Shown here in pieces: positions 21,468 through 35,152 of a stretch of 64,000 bases of DNA. The notes below the pieces were generated by a model. It did no database searches. It was not told where the DNA came from and was given only the letters and a program-made list of their open reading frames with translations. The stretch's first letter is position 1. Each line of letters begins with the position of its first letter. Position numbers and translations under genes: made by a program. The DNA lies in the NCBI GenBank assembly GCA_030761205.1, contig JAULJL010000015.1, forward strand, positions 6,329,501 through 6,393,500, given 5' to 3'. Origin of the DNA: Fremontodendron californicum (lineage: Eukaryota > Streptophyta > Magnoliopsida > Malvales > Malvaceae).

Positions 21468-24400
21468 AGTGAAAGAGATCTGCACGTGGACATTCCATAT
21501 ATAAATGAGCATTGACACCAGGCATACGCCAACCATGATCTCACATTTGCAGTCAGTTTCAGAGCAAAAAATATCGTCTTTGCCTTGTTGAGTGACCAAA
21601 AAAATCCATCATCATTTACAGCTCCAACCGTCGTGTGCTTTCCTTTGCGTCTTGTTTAATTTCTGATTACTGGTCACTGATCACTGACACCTTGTTAAAC
21701 AAGCAACAATCTTTGTGTCGAAAAACAGCTTAATATGACATCACTTCAAATCTTCAATCTAATCAATGCTAAATTTCGTACCCTGCGCGCTTTTTCAATG
21801 TAAAAGCCTTAATCACACCCTCCTTAATTGTTTTCCATATCGATTATCGGTTCTATTCAATCTTATAAGGGCGATGACCAATCTCTCCTAGATACGTTTT
21901 TCTTTTTTCTGAAAGGGATCTGCTTAGCTACTGGCTTGGAGTTTCAGCTTTTGCTTTCTGCATGCAAGAATTTCACTTCTCTGATCTGTAATCTTAGAAA
22001 GCAAATAACTTGTCTCCACGCAAATGATGCTTCATTAAAGACTTTTATCATGAGGTAAAGATGATGTATGGATTAAGAGAGTTACTGAAAAGATGAATCG
22101 ATCTGTTTTTGATACTTTTATTGTTTCAATTTTCAAAGGTAGGATCGGAGCGATTGGCGGATGGACTGCATTGGCGTCTTCCTAGGAGGCTTAGACAACA
22201 AAAGACTGAGTGCCATGTTGGTGTTATGTTGATTTCAAGCGTGAGGACAGTTTGTCAGGTCTCAGAAAAACCACCCATGCAGTTTTATTTTGGGTTCAAT
22301 CTTTTATGTAAAACTAACATTCCCCTCGCTGCAATCTCTAAAGGGTAACTTACTTTCAAAATGATGAATCAAATATTGCAGCATGCACTTTATTATGCTC
22401 TATCTTCAAATATAGCTTTTGCCTCTTGATACTCGTGACCAGTTACAAAAAAAAATTGAACAAAGTTGGCCATGTACTCATGTCTTGGTGGCCCAATTTC
22501 TCAAACCTGGATGGTTTTTTGTTGTCTAATTTAGGCTAATGTAGCCCTAACATGATTCTACAGTACTGAGATTAAATGCAAAAAGGTAACTAAAGGTCCA
22601 TTACATAGGCCTGTTTCTGCATTTAGTGAAAGCTATAGTTTTTCATTGAATTGCCAATTTCCAATGCGCACATGCCCTGTTTGCAAGAGTTTCACGCATA
22701 GCTTGATTATGGACATCCCACATGCAACATCCGCCCATGTTCTTAGTTTTCTTGCCAAAAATGTTCAAATTTGCATCATTCTTTCAGTGTCATAAATTCC
22801 CCTAAAACCGTACGGTCCCAAAAAGAATTCTCCTTCTGCCTTCTCCCCATCCCTCCAGACTCCAGTCCCTCAGTGGCTGACGTAACGTTTTCATCACGTG
22901 CCAGAGGGAAAGCCCTTGCCACCCTCAGAGAAGCAGAGATATCAACAGCATGCGTAAGCAACCTGTACGGGATGAGTGTGCTTTTGCCTTTGCATTTTGC
23001 TTTGTGTGCCTCCTCCAAGGCTGACGTCAGAGCCATGGAGAGAGAGAAAAACCAATAAAAATTTGAAACTTGGGTACCCTCAATGAGTGTCATGTCAGGC
23101 TTTGGGAGGTGCCATCTGCTGGCCATGTCCAGCCAAACTTAAGATGTTCCATATAATTTATCAAATTTACCTAAAAAAGAATATGATATTTGATGTAGGA
23201 GGAAAAGGAGAAAAAAATGACAATTTAATGTAAATTTTATAATCTTGAACACAATATCTAGAATATTATATAAAATATGACATAAATATGACACAAATAT
23301 ATAAACGTATTTAAATTTATGCACACAAATTATTAACGTGTTAAAATTTAAATAAATATTTAAATATAATTATGATATAAAAAATAAAATAAATACAATA
23401 CTAATATACGTATAATGAGAATAAAATACTTTGCGGGTCTCTATCCCAAATGAATTTAAAAAGTTTTGCAGTTTGTAAAGGATTTGCTGAAAATCTGCAA
23501 ATGGTGCTATTTGTCTTATCAGAATATATAATTGCTGAGAGTTGGTCTCCGGCCGCGGCAGGCATCTTGACCCTAGCAATACATGTGAGTTCTCCTGACA
23601 GATAAAAAGGGTTAGATTATTTTATCTTTTTAATTTCTAAATAATTAAAGTTTTCGTCTGTTAACGTGGAGCATGATTAGGCAAACATGACTACATTATA
23701 TAAATTTAAAGAACCGTCAAAACTCTTTCCAAACGGCCCAATTGTGTCCAAGCCATGTTCAAGCTGGCTATACCGTCTAGATTTTTTAAATTTATCCTAG
23801 CCATCGTTTTCATTTGGGGAGGCAGAGTGGTGGACTAAGTGGAAAAAGGGAAGCACTTAAAGGCTTAAAGCATAAATTAGGGGAATGATGAAGTGCTTAT
23901 GCACCAAATCTTGGTGTTTTTTTATGAGGATGCTTGAAGAATTGCAGATATTTTAGTATATAATTATAAAGTGAAAGGAGTCATTTGGAACAATTTGGTT
24001 TGTTCCTTTGCTATAACCCAAAAATTGATGCATAAGATTTGTATTCTTATTCCAAAATATCATTGATCTGTACTGTGAGAAATCTAGCAGAGACCAATGA
24101 GCAGTGGTACACCTAACCTAATGCAAAGCTGCAACAGGCAATCATTGAAAGCACATTATTGGAAGTAACCCAAACGATGAAAAATTGAAATGGTGGGGTT
24201 AGTCTCATAGATATCCAAGCTGCTGCTAAAGGGTATTGACTCAGAAAGAAAGAAAGAGCTCCCCATGGCACTTACTATCACTTACATGCAGGCAGAAAAT
24301 ATGAAATATGCAAGTTCAGCTTTGGCTTAGACCAATTACAATGAATTTTCTTTCTACTGAATCTAATCATTGTGATTTATAATAACTCCAATCATGTAAT

Positions 24401-24482
24401 CAATCTTGTCTGATTTTGGTACGTAAGTTAATTCTTCCTCAAATGAAAGCTTGGGTTTTACACTTTTACTTATCACTTTTAC
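21468..24482. other. intergenic DNA, no gene recognised
   Basis: A TATA-like CATATATAAATG at about 21495 and small open frames (21828-22058, 22109-22348, a 116-codon minus-strand frame at 22776-23126) are present. None shows a recognisable domain. G-box-like TCACGTG and GACGTC motifs lie near 22896 and 23022. The part after 23150 is very AT-rich. Confidence 0.4.
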
Positions 24483-24667
24483 GGGTTTTGCTAACAAGTG
24501 TCTTTAGAACACTCTTTAAGGTTAGTTAATATGTTATTTATAGTAAAAGTATTGTATTAAATACAAAAGCTGACAGCCTTATTCATCATTTTCAATACAT
24601 TGAATGAAAATATTGCTATATATAGTAACTTTAAAGAGTGCCCTTAGAACACTTGTTAGCAAAATCC
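24483..24667. mobile_element. MITE with GGATTTTGCTAACAAGTG-type inverted ends, copy 1
   Basis: The left end is GGGTTTTGCTAACAAGTGTC and the right end reads CTTGTTAGCAAAATCC. Together they form an imperfect inverted repeat of about 35 bp around an AT-rich core. No clear target duplication was identified. Relatives lie at 27103-27271, 39420-39573 and 60319-60451. Confidence 0.7.
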
Positions 24668-25816
24668 TATTTTTATTTATCTGATCTCAATGAATAGATA
24701 AGATGATAGAGATTATTAATAATCTAATAGAGATAATTGATAATCTATCTCTTATCTTCATCTATCTAACTACAAGCTAACCTTATCCCGCTTTCTTGTA
24801 ATCTCATTTGTATTTCAAATTGTTTAGTAAATTTTAACTTATCACTTCAATCTTAGTTATTTTATAATCTTATCTTCACCTCAACTAGTTTAATAGTTTA
24901 ACTTATCTTAGATTTTCACCTAACACTTGTATAAATAGACAACATTAAATACAAAATAAATATACCATATCTTTTCTACTTTTTATTTCTTCCTTTATAA
25001 GAAACTTTGATTTACATTTGCAAGCAAACAATTTCATGTCATTTTATAGAAAGATTGATCCATTTTTTTTTTCAGGAATGGAACGTTCCCAAATCTTTGA
25101 AACTTCCTCCATGATTGAGATTGCTGCACAGGCTGCCTAAACCGTATAGGACATTTGCAGGAGAGAAGAGATGAAAGTGAACAAGCAACAAACAAATATC
25201 CAATGCCAGCTGCTATATATTTATTCACTGTTTTGCCAAGAGAAAAGAATAAATGTGTACTATAAAAAATAAAAATAAAAAATACACCCAGTAATGAAAC
25301 AAAATCCCCGTTAAAATCTTTGCAGTATTAACGGTACCGTGAAGTAAAGAAGGTCATGGACAACGGTGAACTAGTTTGGGGGTTAGGTTGATTTTGGGAA
25401 GACGAGCCCCACGGCCCACCCCCCCCCCCCCCCCCTCTCTTCTATGCCTCCTCTTTTCTTTTTGGCTTCTTCACACTTGTCTTGGTTATCCATCCATTTT
25501 CTTTAAAGGCAGATTGTTTACTTCGTTAAACAGAAACCAAGGTGTGCCATATATCAGCCATGCATACTCCCCCAATCCCCACTTAGATTTTTCTGTCCCC
25601 TTCTTTGCTGCTATGTGTATTAACCAAAGTTGAAGATTCAATTAAACTTGATTTATATTCTGCTTTAGTTTTTGGACCAGAGGATGGGAAAAGTATAAAA
25701 TTGCTTTGATCCATATCAAATCTGTTGGACTAAAGCTTTGGCAATACTCATCATCGGTGTGGAGGTATAAGGGCTTCGGTGCTCTATCCGATTGTGATGG
25801 TGTACGTTTGTTCTCT

Positions 25817-25934
25817 ATCCCACATCGGTTGTCAAAATGTGTGGTGTGTACGTTTATAAGAGATTCCGCGCTTAACAAAATCACCATAACTTTGTTAAGT
25901 GATATGTTCCTTCTCTGAAAAAAAAAAAAAAAAT
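25817..25934 (+). promoter_or_regulatory. snRNA-type USE and TATA box, with hairpin and A tract
   Basis: ATCCCACATCG at 25817-25827 fits the plant snRNA upstream sequence element RTCCCACATCG. TTTATAAG follows at 25853. The 25-base gap is the spacing of RNA polymerase III snRNA genes. Downstream, CTTAACAAA and TTTGTTAAG form a 9-bp stem, and a run of A starts at about 25918. No U6, U3 or other known RNA sequence and no T-run terminator follows. It may be a relic promoter or part of a retroelement. Confidence 0.35.
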
Positions 25935-26199
25935 GTGGAGTTTACTCAATATTCAAACAAGATTATGAAAGTCTAAACAAAAATAGTTAAAATATTATAT
26001 ATTAATATATGAATGATTCAACATTTTGATTCGGTAATTCTGACCATTTATTTGCTAAATGTTAATCATTTCTATATTAAAAATATATTTTAATCTAAAA
26101 TTTATTAAATTTTAATATTTTGCAAGAAAATATAATTATTGTTGATTGAATAAAGATGACCATCATGATTCACAAACTTGTTCATAAGTTACTTACTAA

Positions 26200-26590
26200 G
26201 GGCTAGTTTAGCATTGCTATTGGAAAAAGCTTGAGTTGAAAAAAGCTCGAGTTGAAAAAAGTGTGTTTATAAAGTGTGGTGAAAAAGTGTGGTTTAAAAA
26301 CTTTTAAGTGTTTAGCATTGCTGTGAAAAAGTGTTGTAGGAACTTGAAATGTCAAAAAAAGATATATTTAAAATAATAAAAGTGTAGAGATGTGAGGATA
26401 ATAAAGTCATTTTATCCAAAAGCTAGCTTTTTAAACCCAAAAGCTATATTTTTTGGCTTTTTGGTTTGGCTTTTCAAATCATGGTTTCAACAGCATAAGC
26501 CAAATTTTTTTATCTGTTTAGCATTGCGTTTGCGGTGAAAAGCAGCTTTTGACCTCAAAAACTGTGCCAGAAGCAATGCTAAACGAGGCC
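26200..26590. mobile_element. 391-bp PIF/Harbinger-type (Tourist-like) MITE
   Basis: The ends GGGCTAGTTTAGCATTGCT and AGCAATGCTAAACGAGGCC are inverted repeats. A 3-bp TAA duplication flanks them (26197-26199 and 26591-26593), as in PIF/Harbinger elements. Inside are AAAAGC/GCTTTT-rich inverted stretches and no coding sequence. Confidence 0.75.
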
Positions 26591-29500
26591 TAAGTATAAA
26601 ATAAGCATAATAATCAAATTATAAAATAAATAAAATATTTATTATATTATTATTTTTATAATTAAAAATTATAATTTATACATACTAAATTATGGACGTA
26701 CAATACACGTATAAGAAAAATTAATATATATGAAAGACCATTAACATCCAAACATAAGCAAAAACCATAATCATACTAATTTAAGCAATAATATGTAATC
26801 AAAAGGTAATAACAAAGCCTTGAAATTAACCTAATTCCTTTAATATTTGGATATCACATTAATTCATTGACATTATACCGCTTAAGAGCCACCGACCCAG
26901 AAACAATTCTTAAAACCTAATTGGATTAGGAAATGAAGTAATCATTATCATTATCATAATATATATATAGCAGTATTAAAACAAATTTAATTCGTTTTGA
27001 CATGGAAATATATAAAAGTATTATTTCCATCTGTAGTTGACACTATTTTTTGAGGTTAGAGAAATGTTATTAGGTAGGGATTTTGATTTGTTTTGAGAAG
27101 AAGGGTTTTGTTAACTAATGTTTTAAAGTTAATTAATATATTATTTATAGTAATAATATTATATTAAATATAAAAATTGATAATTTTATTTATATTTTTA
27201 ATATATTAAATAAAAATATTATCATATTTAATAATTTTAAAAAATATCATAAAAACACTGATTAGGAAAATTTAAAAAAAAAAAGTGCATATGTTCCTCG
27301 GAACAAGAAGGTGAAATTGAATTGAGGGAAACAAACTAGTCAAATCTGGTCGGTGACAGTGAGTACCAAAGAAGAAACTTCTCTCATTGATTTTTTTTTT
27401 TTTTATAAAAAAAAGTGACAAGAAATTTAATATACATATATTAACAAATCATCGTCAAATTATATTTAAAAGTAAATTTGATAATTCGTATATTTATATT
27501 ATTTTCATATTATATAATTATGTTTAAAATATTATATATTTATAAAAAATTTAACACGTAATAATTTATTTATATAAATTTTAATATATTAATATATTTA
27601 TATTATTTTTCGTATCTTATAATATTTTAATTATTTTTTATATTATATTTAAAATTATCAAAAATATATATAAATACAGGAGTAACACATTTTCTTGATG
27701 GATTTTAAGGAACAAAGAATACTAAAATAAGAAAAGGAAGGGTTAAGCAGGCAGGGCCGCAGGGCATGGGAATTCCCGGGTCCCCATGCATAGAAGTGCT
27801 TGACTAATGTCTTGTCTGTCTTGATTGATCAGGCTTTATGGGATTCTCTTTCAACCTGTAAACGTCCAAATATCTCATTTTAAATCTTAGTCGTTTAATC
27901 ACACTATCAAAAGAAGCCCTCCCACCCCACCATTGCATTGCTTGTGCCTGCCTGCACTGCGTACAACCAAACCAATAACCCTTCAAGTTACCATTCCATA
28001 GAGATTTGTGCATCCGAATCAGTTATCTTTTTTCCATCACTGTTCAAAAATTTCGTCTATTTGAGAAGAGTCGACACACCTAATGATGTTGTCTATTTCT
28101 ATTATTCAACACTTCTGCCTTTATATGCAACACCCAACTTCAAGCTGGAATTCCCCATTTGAAAGCAACAAATGTTATAGTCGTAATCTAGTATATACCA
28201 CTATATTTGATCACAAATCCAGGGTTTGAAAATCTGAATCCTCAAATTCTGGAGAAGAAAAAGAAAGGGTAGGGTCCCCCCCTCCCCCATGTTTTTCTTT
28301 AACACCCAATCCAAACTGGGCCCTCTTGGTTTAGACTTTAGACTATTTTTGTTTCTTGATCGAGTAGATAGCAGCTAGCATATTCATGGACATCAGACAG
28401 CCATTATATCAAGTTTTATATTAATATTATTGTTATTATTATTTCAAATCCGTTGCATGTCAAGTGATTGCAGCAGCATTCATCGAGATGTTGCAAAGTT
28501 TGAAAGCCTTTGAAGAGTTCTTTTACAAACAGTCCAACCAAGTTGAATAGCGTTGAAGTAGAAGCTATAGATAGTTGAATTTTGTGATACCAAATTTCAT
28601 CATGTCGTTCCATCCTCATTAATTATTTCCCTGTGATTGAATGCTAACATTTATACCGCTTTATTTGGTGAGCCAACCCTATACATTAATACAAAATAAA
28701 ATAAAAAAGAATGGAGAAATTCAGCTGGAAATTTGCAAAGGAATGCCAACTTTCTTCTCTGTTATTCCTTGGACTAAATTATGATATTAATTCCTCCTAT
28801 TATCAAAAGATTTTATGATCAATGGTTTTGATTTGCATTTATATAATCTTTGGGATATATATATATATATGTTATACACTCTAGAGAAATTCAATTACTA
28901 AAATTCAAAATTTTATTTTAATTAAAAAATTACTACCAAAGAATATCAAGATGCCACTTGTCAGAATTTTTTACATGGGCTAAAGAGTTTTCTTATCATG
29001 AGTTATAACCCACTTTAATCGTCCCATCCCATGAACTGAAATGAAAAGGAAAAAAAAAAAAAAACCCTGCCCTTTTTTTTTTAAACCCAGGGTTTGCCCT
29101 TTTACTGTTTCCTTTGATTACCTACCAAAGAGTTTCCTTCACGCTCTTTTTATAACGCGTTGGCAACACGATCATAACCAGCTTGCAGAGTGGAGAATCC
29201 ACGCGCACTTAATGTGGAAACGAGAAACCAGAACGAGGAAGGCATTGTGGGCTCAGAAAACCAGCGAGATAGTGACATATCTTCGGGACAAAAGCCGTTG
29301 CCTTGCGCGCGTTGTTTTAAGTTCAGTTCAGTTTAGTTCTGTTTTTTTTTTTTTTTTTGACGTTTTCAAAATCATTCTTTGATTAAAAATTTAAAATCCC
29401 CTTCCAATTTTTTTTTTTTTACCATTTGATGTGACATATGCTGTTGATTTGTTGCAGTCCCGCAGTCTTAGCGTAAGGGAATCTCAAACTCTGCCATCAA

Positions 29501-31000
29501 TGGACAATTTACGGTCCAATTCGGGGTGTGTGTGTGTTTTTTTTTTTTTTTTTATACACAAACAAAAATGCAGCCGATTTTGGCCAAAGTAAATTTGAGA
29601 AGGACCAAGTCACTAAACTAAAAGAAAAGAGTAGTCAAATCGAATTTTTATGGGCACGTTAATTAGAAACCGTTAATAGTAATACTAAATTTGTTATTAG
29701 GTAGAATATGAATTTAGTACAATTATTTCATATAGTAATACATTAATTTTTAAAAAATTAATATTTAATAAATTTGAATTTTAACATTTATAATTTTTTT
29801 CTATCTCAAGAGATTTTTTTTTTTTTTTTTATAAAAAAATTGTTACTAGATACAAAATCCAGCTCTTTACTGTGAAAAATGGTAATTGAATTGGGTTGAG
29901 ATAAAAATCTTTAACCAGTTGACTTTAGATATTGGTAATATATATGAGGGAGAAGATTTAGATATTGATGTCTTTATATTACAGAGCAAGATCACTGGGT
30001 GTTGCATCTCTAATAGAAAAGGAAAACACATAAATGTAGGACATAGCTTCTCAACAAAGGCCTAAAATAAGTTAAATGCAAAAACTGTAGTTGGGGGGAA
30101 AAACAATAGAAATTATTACACCTTCAGTTCCATAAATTTTTGGCTTCTGACAGTTCCCAAAGGGTTGGTTCGGTCTAATATAAGTTACACCCAACCCCTG
30201 CACAAAAATAATTGGCAGTAAGTAAAGTAGAGCTACCATAGCAGAGCACCAAATTGCTTCAAGTTTGGTCCTAACTAAAATTTGCATTGACAGTTGAAGA
30301 AGGCTTCAATGCTTGGTGATGTCAATAGCTGAAGCAGGACCTTTTGAAATTTGAAACCATAAACTTTCCCTTTTTTATTTATTTTTCTTGAATGAAGTAG
30401 GTTTCAGCCTTTCAGGCTTTACTTTATTGGGATTTATCGTCTTCAAAAAAGATATCGATAGATAATTGCCTTTTGGAAAAGGCATGGTCTCTCGGGGATT
30501 AAATAAACAGTTAATTAGAATCCGAATTTAGTTCAATTTGTTTATGCAGTCATTCTTAAATTCGATATTCAGCAAATTTGAAATTCGAATCTCAATAATT
30601 CATTCTTCCATTCTCTAGGCTGCGATTTTTTTTATAACAAAAATAAACAGTTAATTATTTTTTACTCCTTTTTTACTTTCAGGTCACAGTTTTGAGATGT
30701 AGTAAAAAAATAACGGTAGTGATAATCAAACAAACTAGTTGCTCTTCATCAGTAAAATGATTAGCAGCAACAGAAAAAGAAGGTTCACATAAATCAAAAC
30801 TTCATCTCTTTTATCAGCTAGTAACGAGTATACATCACATTTCCAGGCTTTTATCTTCCAAGACTAGTACAAAAAGGAAATGATAATCGATTCCATTATC
30901 TCTCTCCTTGTTTTTTTCTCCCCCCCCCCCCAAAAAAAAAAAAAAAACTCTTTCTGCTGTAATTTACAAAAGGGATTCTGAGAGAGAGGCAAACCAGTAG
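26591..31000. other. AT-rich intergenic DNA, no gene recognised
   Basis: The stretch holds long A and T tracts, one MITE relative (27103-27271), a short GT tract near 29527 and homopolymer C runs near 28280 and 30921. A 113-codon + frame at 29041-29382 begins in a lysine-coding A tract, ends in a T tract and has no recognisable domain. Confidence 0.45.
27103..27271. mobile_element. diverged MITE, same family as 24483-24667
   Basis: GGGTTTTGTTAACTAATG at the left and CACTGATTAGGAAAATT at the right are degenerate forms of the family ends. The inner sequence (TTTATAGTAATAATATTATA) matches the other copies. Confidence 0.5.
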
Positions 31001-31056
31001 AAGACTTGGAACAATGGAACTTCTACACTCCTATACTGATCCCACCAGGCAAAATC

Positions 31057-31842
31057 TTAATGTTCAGACTTGAGAGAGAGCTTTTACCAAATATGATGGT
31101 AAAAGCAATCCATTATTATCCTGTAAAATTTTTTTTTTGTGTGGAAAAGATTGTTCTAACCATGTCAATCAGTAAAGGGTTTCAATGGAATTTGGACAAG
31201 AACAAACTAACAACTTGTCTTGTACGTTAATGCTTAGTCATGGATGCCTTTTTGAAGCTGGATTTTTCAATCATCCAAACTATCAAAGAGAAGAACAAAC
31301 CTTCTTTTTGACTGCAGGCAACAGTACGTCTTTATCGCCACCATGGTATAGTTTCCATAGGGCATTGCCCACCTGTAAAACGGGGGACCAATCGATAGAT
31401 AAGAATAAGAACAAGCAACAGATTTTCTCAAGTTAAAAACAGTTTCACAGGGAAAGAACATGATTTACAGCAACACTTGCAGGAAATGTTCGAAGTACAC
31501 CTTCCATTTTCTACAGGAGAGAGTAAGACTTAACCAGAAAACCATTTTTCTTAAGCTGAAAAAGGTCTGCATGTTACTTGGTCCATGAGATATCAATACA
31601 TGGTAGGGATAATACTTGAAAGCTATAGGTACATTTCAAAAAAATCCACCAAAGAAGTCTACATCATGACATTAATAATAGCATATACTTTTCTTCCTAT
31701 TAACAAGACAAATTAGGACCTAGTTTACTTTTATCTTTATTTTTATTTTTATTTCGGGCACGAATGAAACGAGTAAAATTACCTGACTGATTGAGGAGAG
31801 AAAGCAGGGTTGGAATTGCTGATGGAATTGCACTTTCTTCAT
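31057..31842 (-). CDS. possible small three-exon gene, about 51 codons (uncertain)
   Basis: Three minus-strand segments join in phase across GT-AG introns: 31783-31842 (MKKVQFHQQFQPCFLSSISQ), 31301-31372 (VGNALWKLYH, then GGDKDVLLPAVKKK) and 31057-31080 (LSLKSEH and stop). The first two are exactly 60 and 72 bases. I do not recognise the product. It lies downstream of the 5-phosphatase on the same strand, so it could equally be spliced 3' untranslated sequence or chance. Only the middle segment looks strongly protein-like. Confidence 0.25.
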
Positions 31843-32037
31843 GAAACCTTTTATGTAGTGCTATATAACATATCCTGCTAACAGCCCAACGGAAATAGCT
31901 TTAATTGTAAAGTTAGCAGGATTCAATTAGCAACAGCAAAAGGATTTATTTGTTTAATTACCTTATACAACCATGCACTTAATCAAGTTTCATTTTCCTG
32001 AAGTGTAGCACAGAATATGGATTGGTAAAAAATTCTT

Positions 32038-34525
32038 TCAAAAGAAATTGAGTTCAGTGTATCCATGTGACTGTGGCAACAGCTCTTCAACCTCAATCCT
32101 GGCGCTGGAACAACTCATGTTTTTCCTGATTCGACTACAGTTAATAGACTCAACCTCTGCTGAAAATACACTATAAACAGGCCTATGATCTGAGAACTTT
32201 GACTCCCCACGAACATAAGATAACTGATAGAGGCCTCTTCCATACCACAGTATACGATCACACCTTCACAAATATCAGCTTGCTTGCTTACTTGCTTGTA
32301 TTATGATTATCAGATCAATAGTTCTTTATAAAAGCAAAATCATGTGACAATTTCTTCTCATAGACATAAATTCTATAATTCTAGTTTCCCCAATTACTTA
32401 CAAAAAAAGTGCCAGGTAAATAGGGAGATTACCATGCGGGAGTTCTTCTCTTCTCCTTTGGGTGCCTATCCTCCCCAGCATATCTGTCTGAATTATTTGA
32501 ATACTTGTATGTAGGAGGGAAATATATTCTTCCTTCACTCCATCCCTCAAAAACACGGCCTCGCCTCTGCTCTATCCGAAGCTGGAAAACCATCAATTTG
32601 TCAGATTCTCATAGGAATTAAGAGCAGCACAAAGCTCCTTGAAAAATAGACATGAAAATAAATATATAGAATCAATTAAGAATGGATAACATGCCTGGTC
32701 ATTCTTTAACAGTGCTTTCCAATTGCGCATCTCAACCAGAGCCTTTGCAAATCGGTATGATAGAGCAATCCGATAATTCAAATCCCCAAGCCATATAATG
32801 CGACTATGCCAAGACATTCAAAACTTAGAATTTTATACCAAAGGCTAATACTAAATTTCTATTAAGACTGGAATTTCTGGGAAAACAATGCAGTATCTTA
32901 ATCTGAAGCATTAATAGAGTCCAAATTTAAAATATGAAGGCTTACTCATGCTCTAGAATCGTTTGGGGAGAATTCTCATCTCCCATACCAAGAACCCTGG
33001 GAAACCTTGTTTTTTTGAGGATCTCCATAACATCAGAGTTTCTTCGCAGCTCATCACCCTCCTTTTGCCCGGAGGTTAAATGACTACAGATGAAGCAAAA
33101 GCTGGTTTGATGCAAAGACATGCTAATAGAAATGGAACCCTGGAAAACCCAAAAAAATGAGTATGCCAATCCTTAGTTATTCCAAGTTCAACAAAATCTC
33201 TCAAATCAGAGAAAGTTTCGAAGGCAAAAACGTACCTTGTTTCCAAGATAACCCATCAATCCTCTACCAACACAGGACACTTTCATGTTGCGCACATCAT
33301 CTCTAAGATCACTCTTCACCCATACTGTTAGAAATATCCCAACCATTTGCTTGCTGGCAACCAAACAGTACCTTGAATGCCCCATCTGTCTATTGCTTTC
33401 CTCCACGGAAAAAGATCCACCATAGGACATTGGAGAATATTGCGAATACTGAGTGTTACCTGGTGAATCCCCATGTCCATTCTCATCATCAGAGGAACCC
33501 CATCTGAAATTAGGGTCATAATCACTTGGTCTATGCCCAAAGATAACACGATCACAAACACTGAAGCGGCGATCAAGCCGGGGTTGTGACATCTCCAGGT
33601 CGTTATCCATTCTCATGCTACGACTCAAGGACTGAAATGATCGTCGGTGAAAGAAAGATGAAGCTTTCTGCCTTGTTGATCCTTCAAAGTCTGCATCCAG
33701 TTCTACAAGCGGATCAGGTATTGGTGAAGGCGTGTGACAACCACCACTGGTGCAAGGAAGACTATTCAGAGTCTTCCTAATGAGAGCTAGCCATTTCCTG
33801 GCCGGTCCATTGTCTTCAGTGCCCAAAACATTACCAGCATTTAAAGGAACAATTTCTTGAAACCTAAAAGGCCAAATTAAGGGATCCAAGAGGCTTCTGT
33901 CAATTATCATAAAACTTGTTTGTTTAAAAGAATTGAGATGTAGAAGAAATCTGGATTAGTTTGGCATACCCGAGAACATAAATGTCAGCAGGAGGAGAGG
34001 TATGAAGCCAATCTTCAAGATTCAAATAGCTAGGAGGAGATTTCCCAGCCACATTCCATGTAGCTACAAAAACCCTGCGCCCATATGGAACCAAAAAACG
34101 CTCTGAAAACCAAAATCCTATTCAGCAACAACTCAACACCAGAAAGCAACTAAGAAAACAACACATACCTATAATTATGCACATCTGTAACTTGCGAGCC
34201 ATCAAGATCAATCTTACTTCGTCGAACTCGATCAGAATACCTTTTGCTCAATCTCTCTAGCATCCATCCATGTAACTAATTAGAAGATTTGTGGAGAAGA
34301 AAAATGGAACTAATTGAAACAATATTAAATTCTTAATATGGGTTTAATTAAAATTTTGGAGAGGGGAGATAAAAGAGAGATGTGGTCTAAAGCAATCACT
34401 ATAGTGGCGTCTGATTCCGAACCTGTTTTACTTTTCTTCATAGTGCATGCCTCCCTCTCTGAGAAGTTGTGCCTCCAATCTTCATCAACATCTTAAAAAA
34501 AAAAAACCATAAAGTTGTTAAAGCT

Positions 34526-34579
<54 letters not shown>

Positions 34580-35152
34580 GCGTATCAATTTCACATATTC
34601 AAACACCATAAAAAACAAACAATATGGATTTCAGAAAGAGGAAGAAAACAAATACCGGATCTTGAACTGCCAAAGGCAAGTATCAAACCCCTCACAAAAA
34701 ATAAGAGCCAAAATACATTTTTGTATAAAGCAAAGAGTGAAATCATAGAAGTAGAATAATGCAAGTGTCCAGGGTCTAGAAGAATCTAAAATCAAGACAG
34801 TTTTCACTTTAAAAAAAAATGCTATTTCTGTTCTTGGTATATAAAAGGCTAAAGATTCCAAATCCAAGAACCAAATTTATAATCTAAAACCCAGGCAAGA
34901 AAACAGAATAAAATGATTAAAAAGCCTATCAAATCACCTCCATAATCAATATCATCAGCATGAAAGTCCTGAGCTTTACTCCTGATATTCAACCACTTCT
35001 TGACCAATGTCTTGGGCCATGAAAGCTTCATCAGGGAAATACACTTAATATAAACAGCAATCTCATACTTTACATGAAATGACAGAAGAATCAAATGAGT
35101 TTCTGGCTCGTCTCAAAAAAACCTTGATCTTCTTGGAGTTCCCATCTCTCAT
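32038..35152 (-). CDS. type I inositol polyphosphate 5-phosphatase (IP5P4/IP5P5-like)
   Basis: This enzyme removes the 5-phosphate from inositol phosphates and phosphoinositides, damping IP3/calcium signalling. Nine minus-strand exons are 35123-35152, 34938-35025, 34169-34256, 33970-34074, 33236-33863, 32946-33139, 32695-32803, 32433-32581 and 32038-32263. They give 538 codons plus TGA. The N-terminus (MRDGNSKKIK, then LSWPKTLVKKW) is typical of the plant type I subfamily. ATWNVAGKSPP opens the catalytic domain. The catalytic motifs WLGDLNYR (382-389) and SDHRPV (488-493) are complete. A long serine- and acid-rich plant insert fills the largest exon. Intron 7 uses a GC donor, and intron 2 holds a long (GA)n tract. 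There is no signal peptide. It appears functional. Confidence 0.92.
34526..34576. repeat. (CT)n microsatellite in 5-phosphatase intron 2
   Basis: About 25 uninterrupted CT units, which read as GA in the transcript. Confidence 0.9.

Noticed and set aside
22776..23126. 116-codon minus-strand frame
   Set aside because: No recognisable domain, overlaps a 95-codon + strand frame, and has no supporting splice or promoter context.
29041..29382. 113-codon + strand frame
   Set aside because: It begins in an A tract, ends in a T tract and has no recognisable domain.
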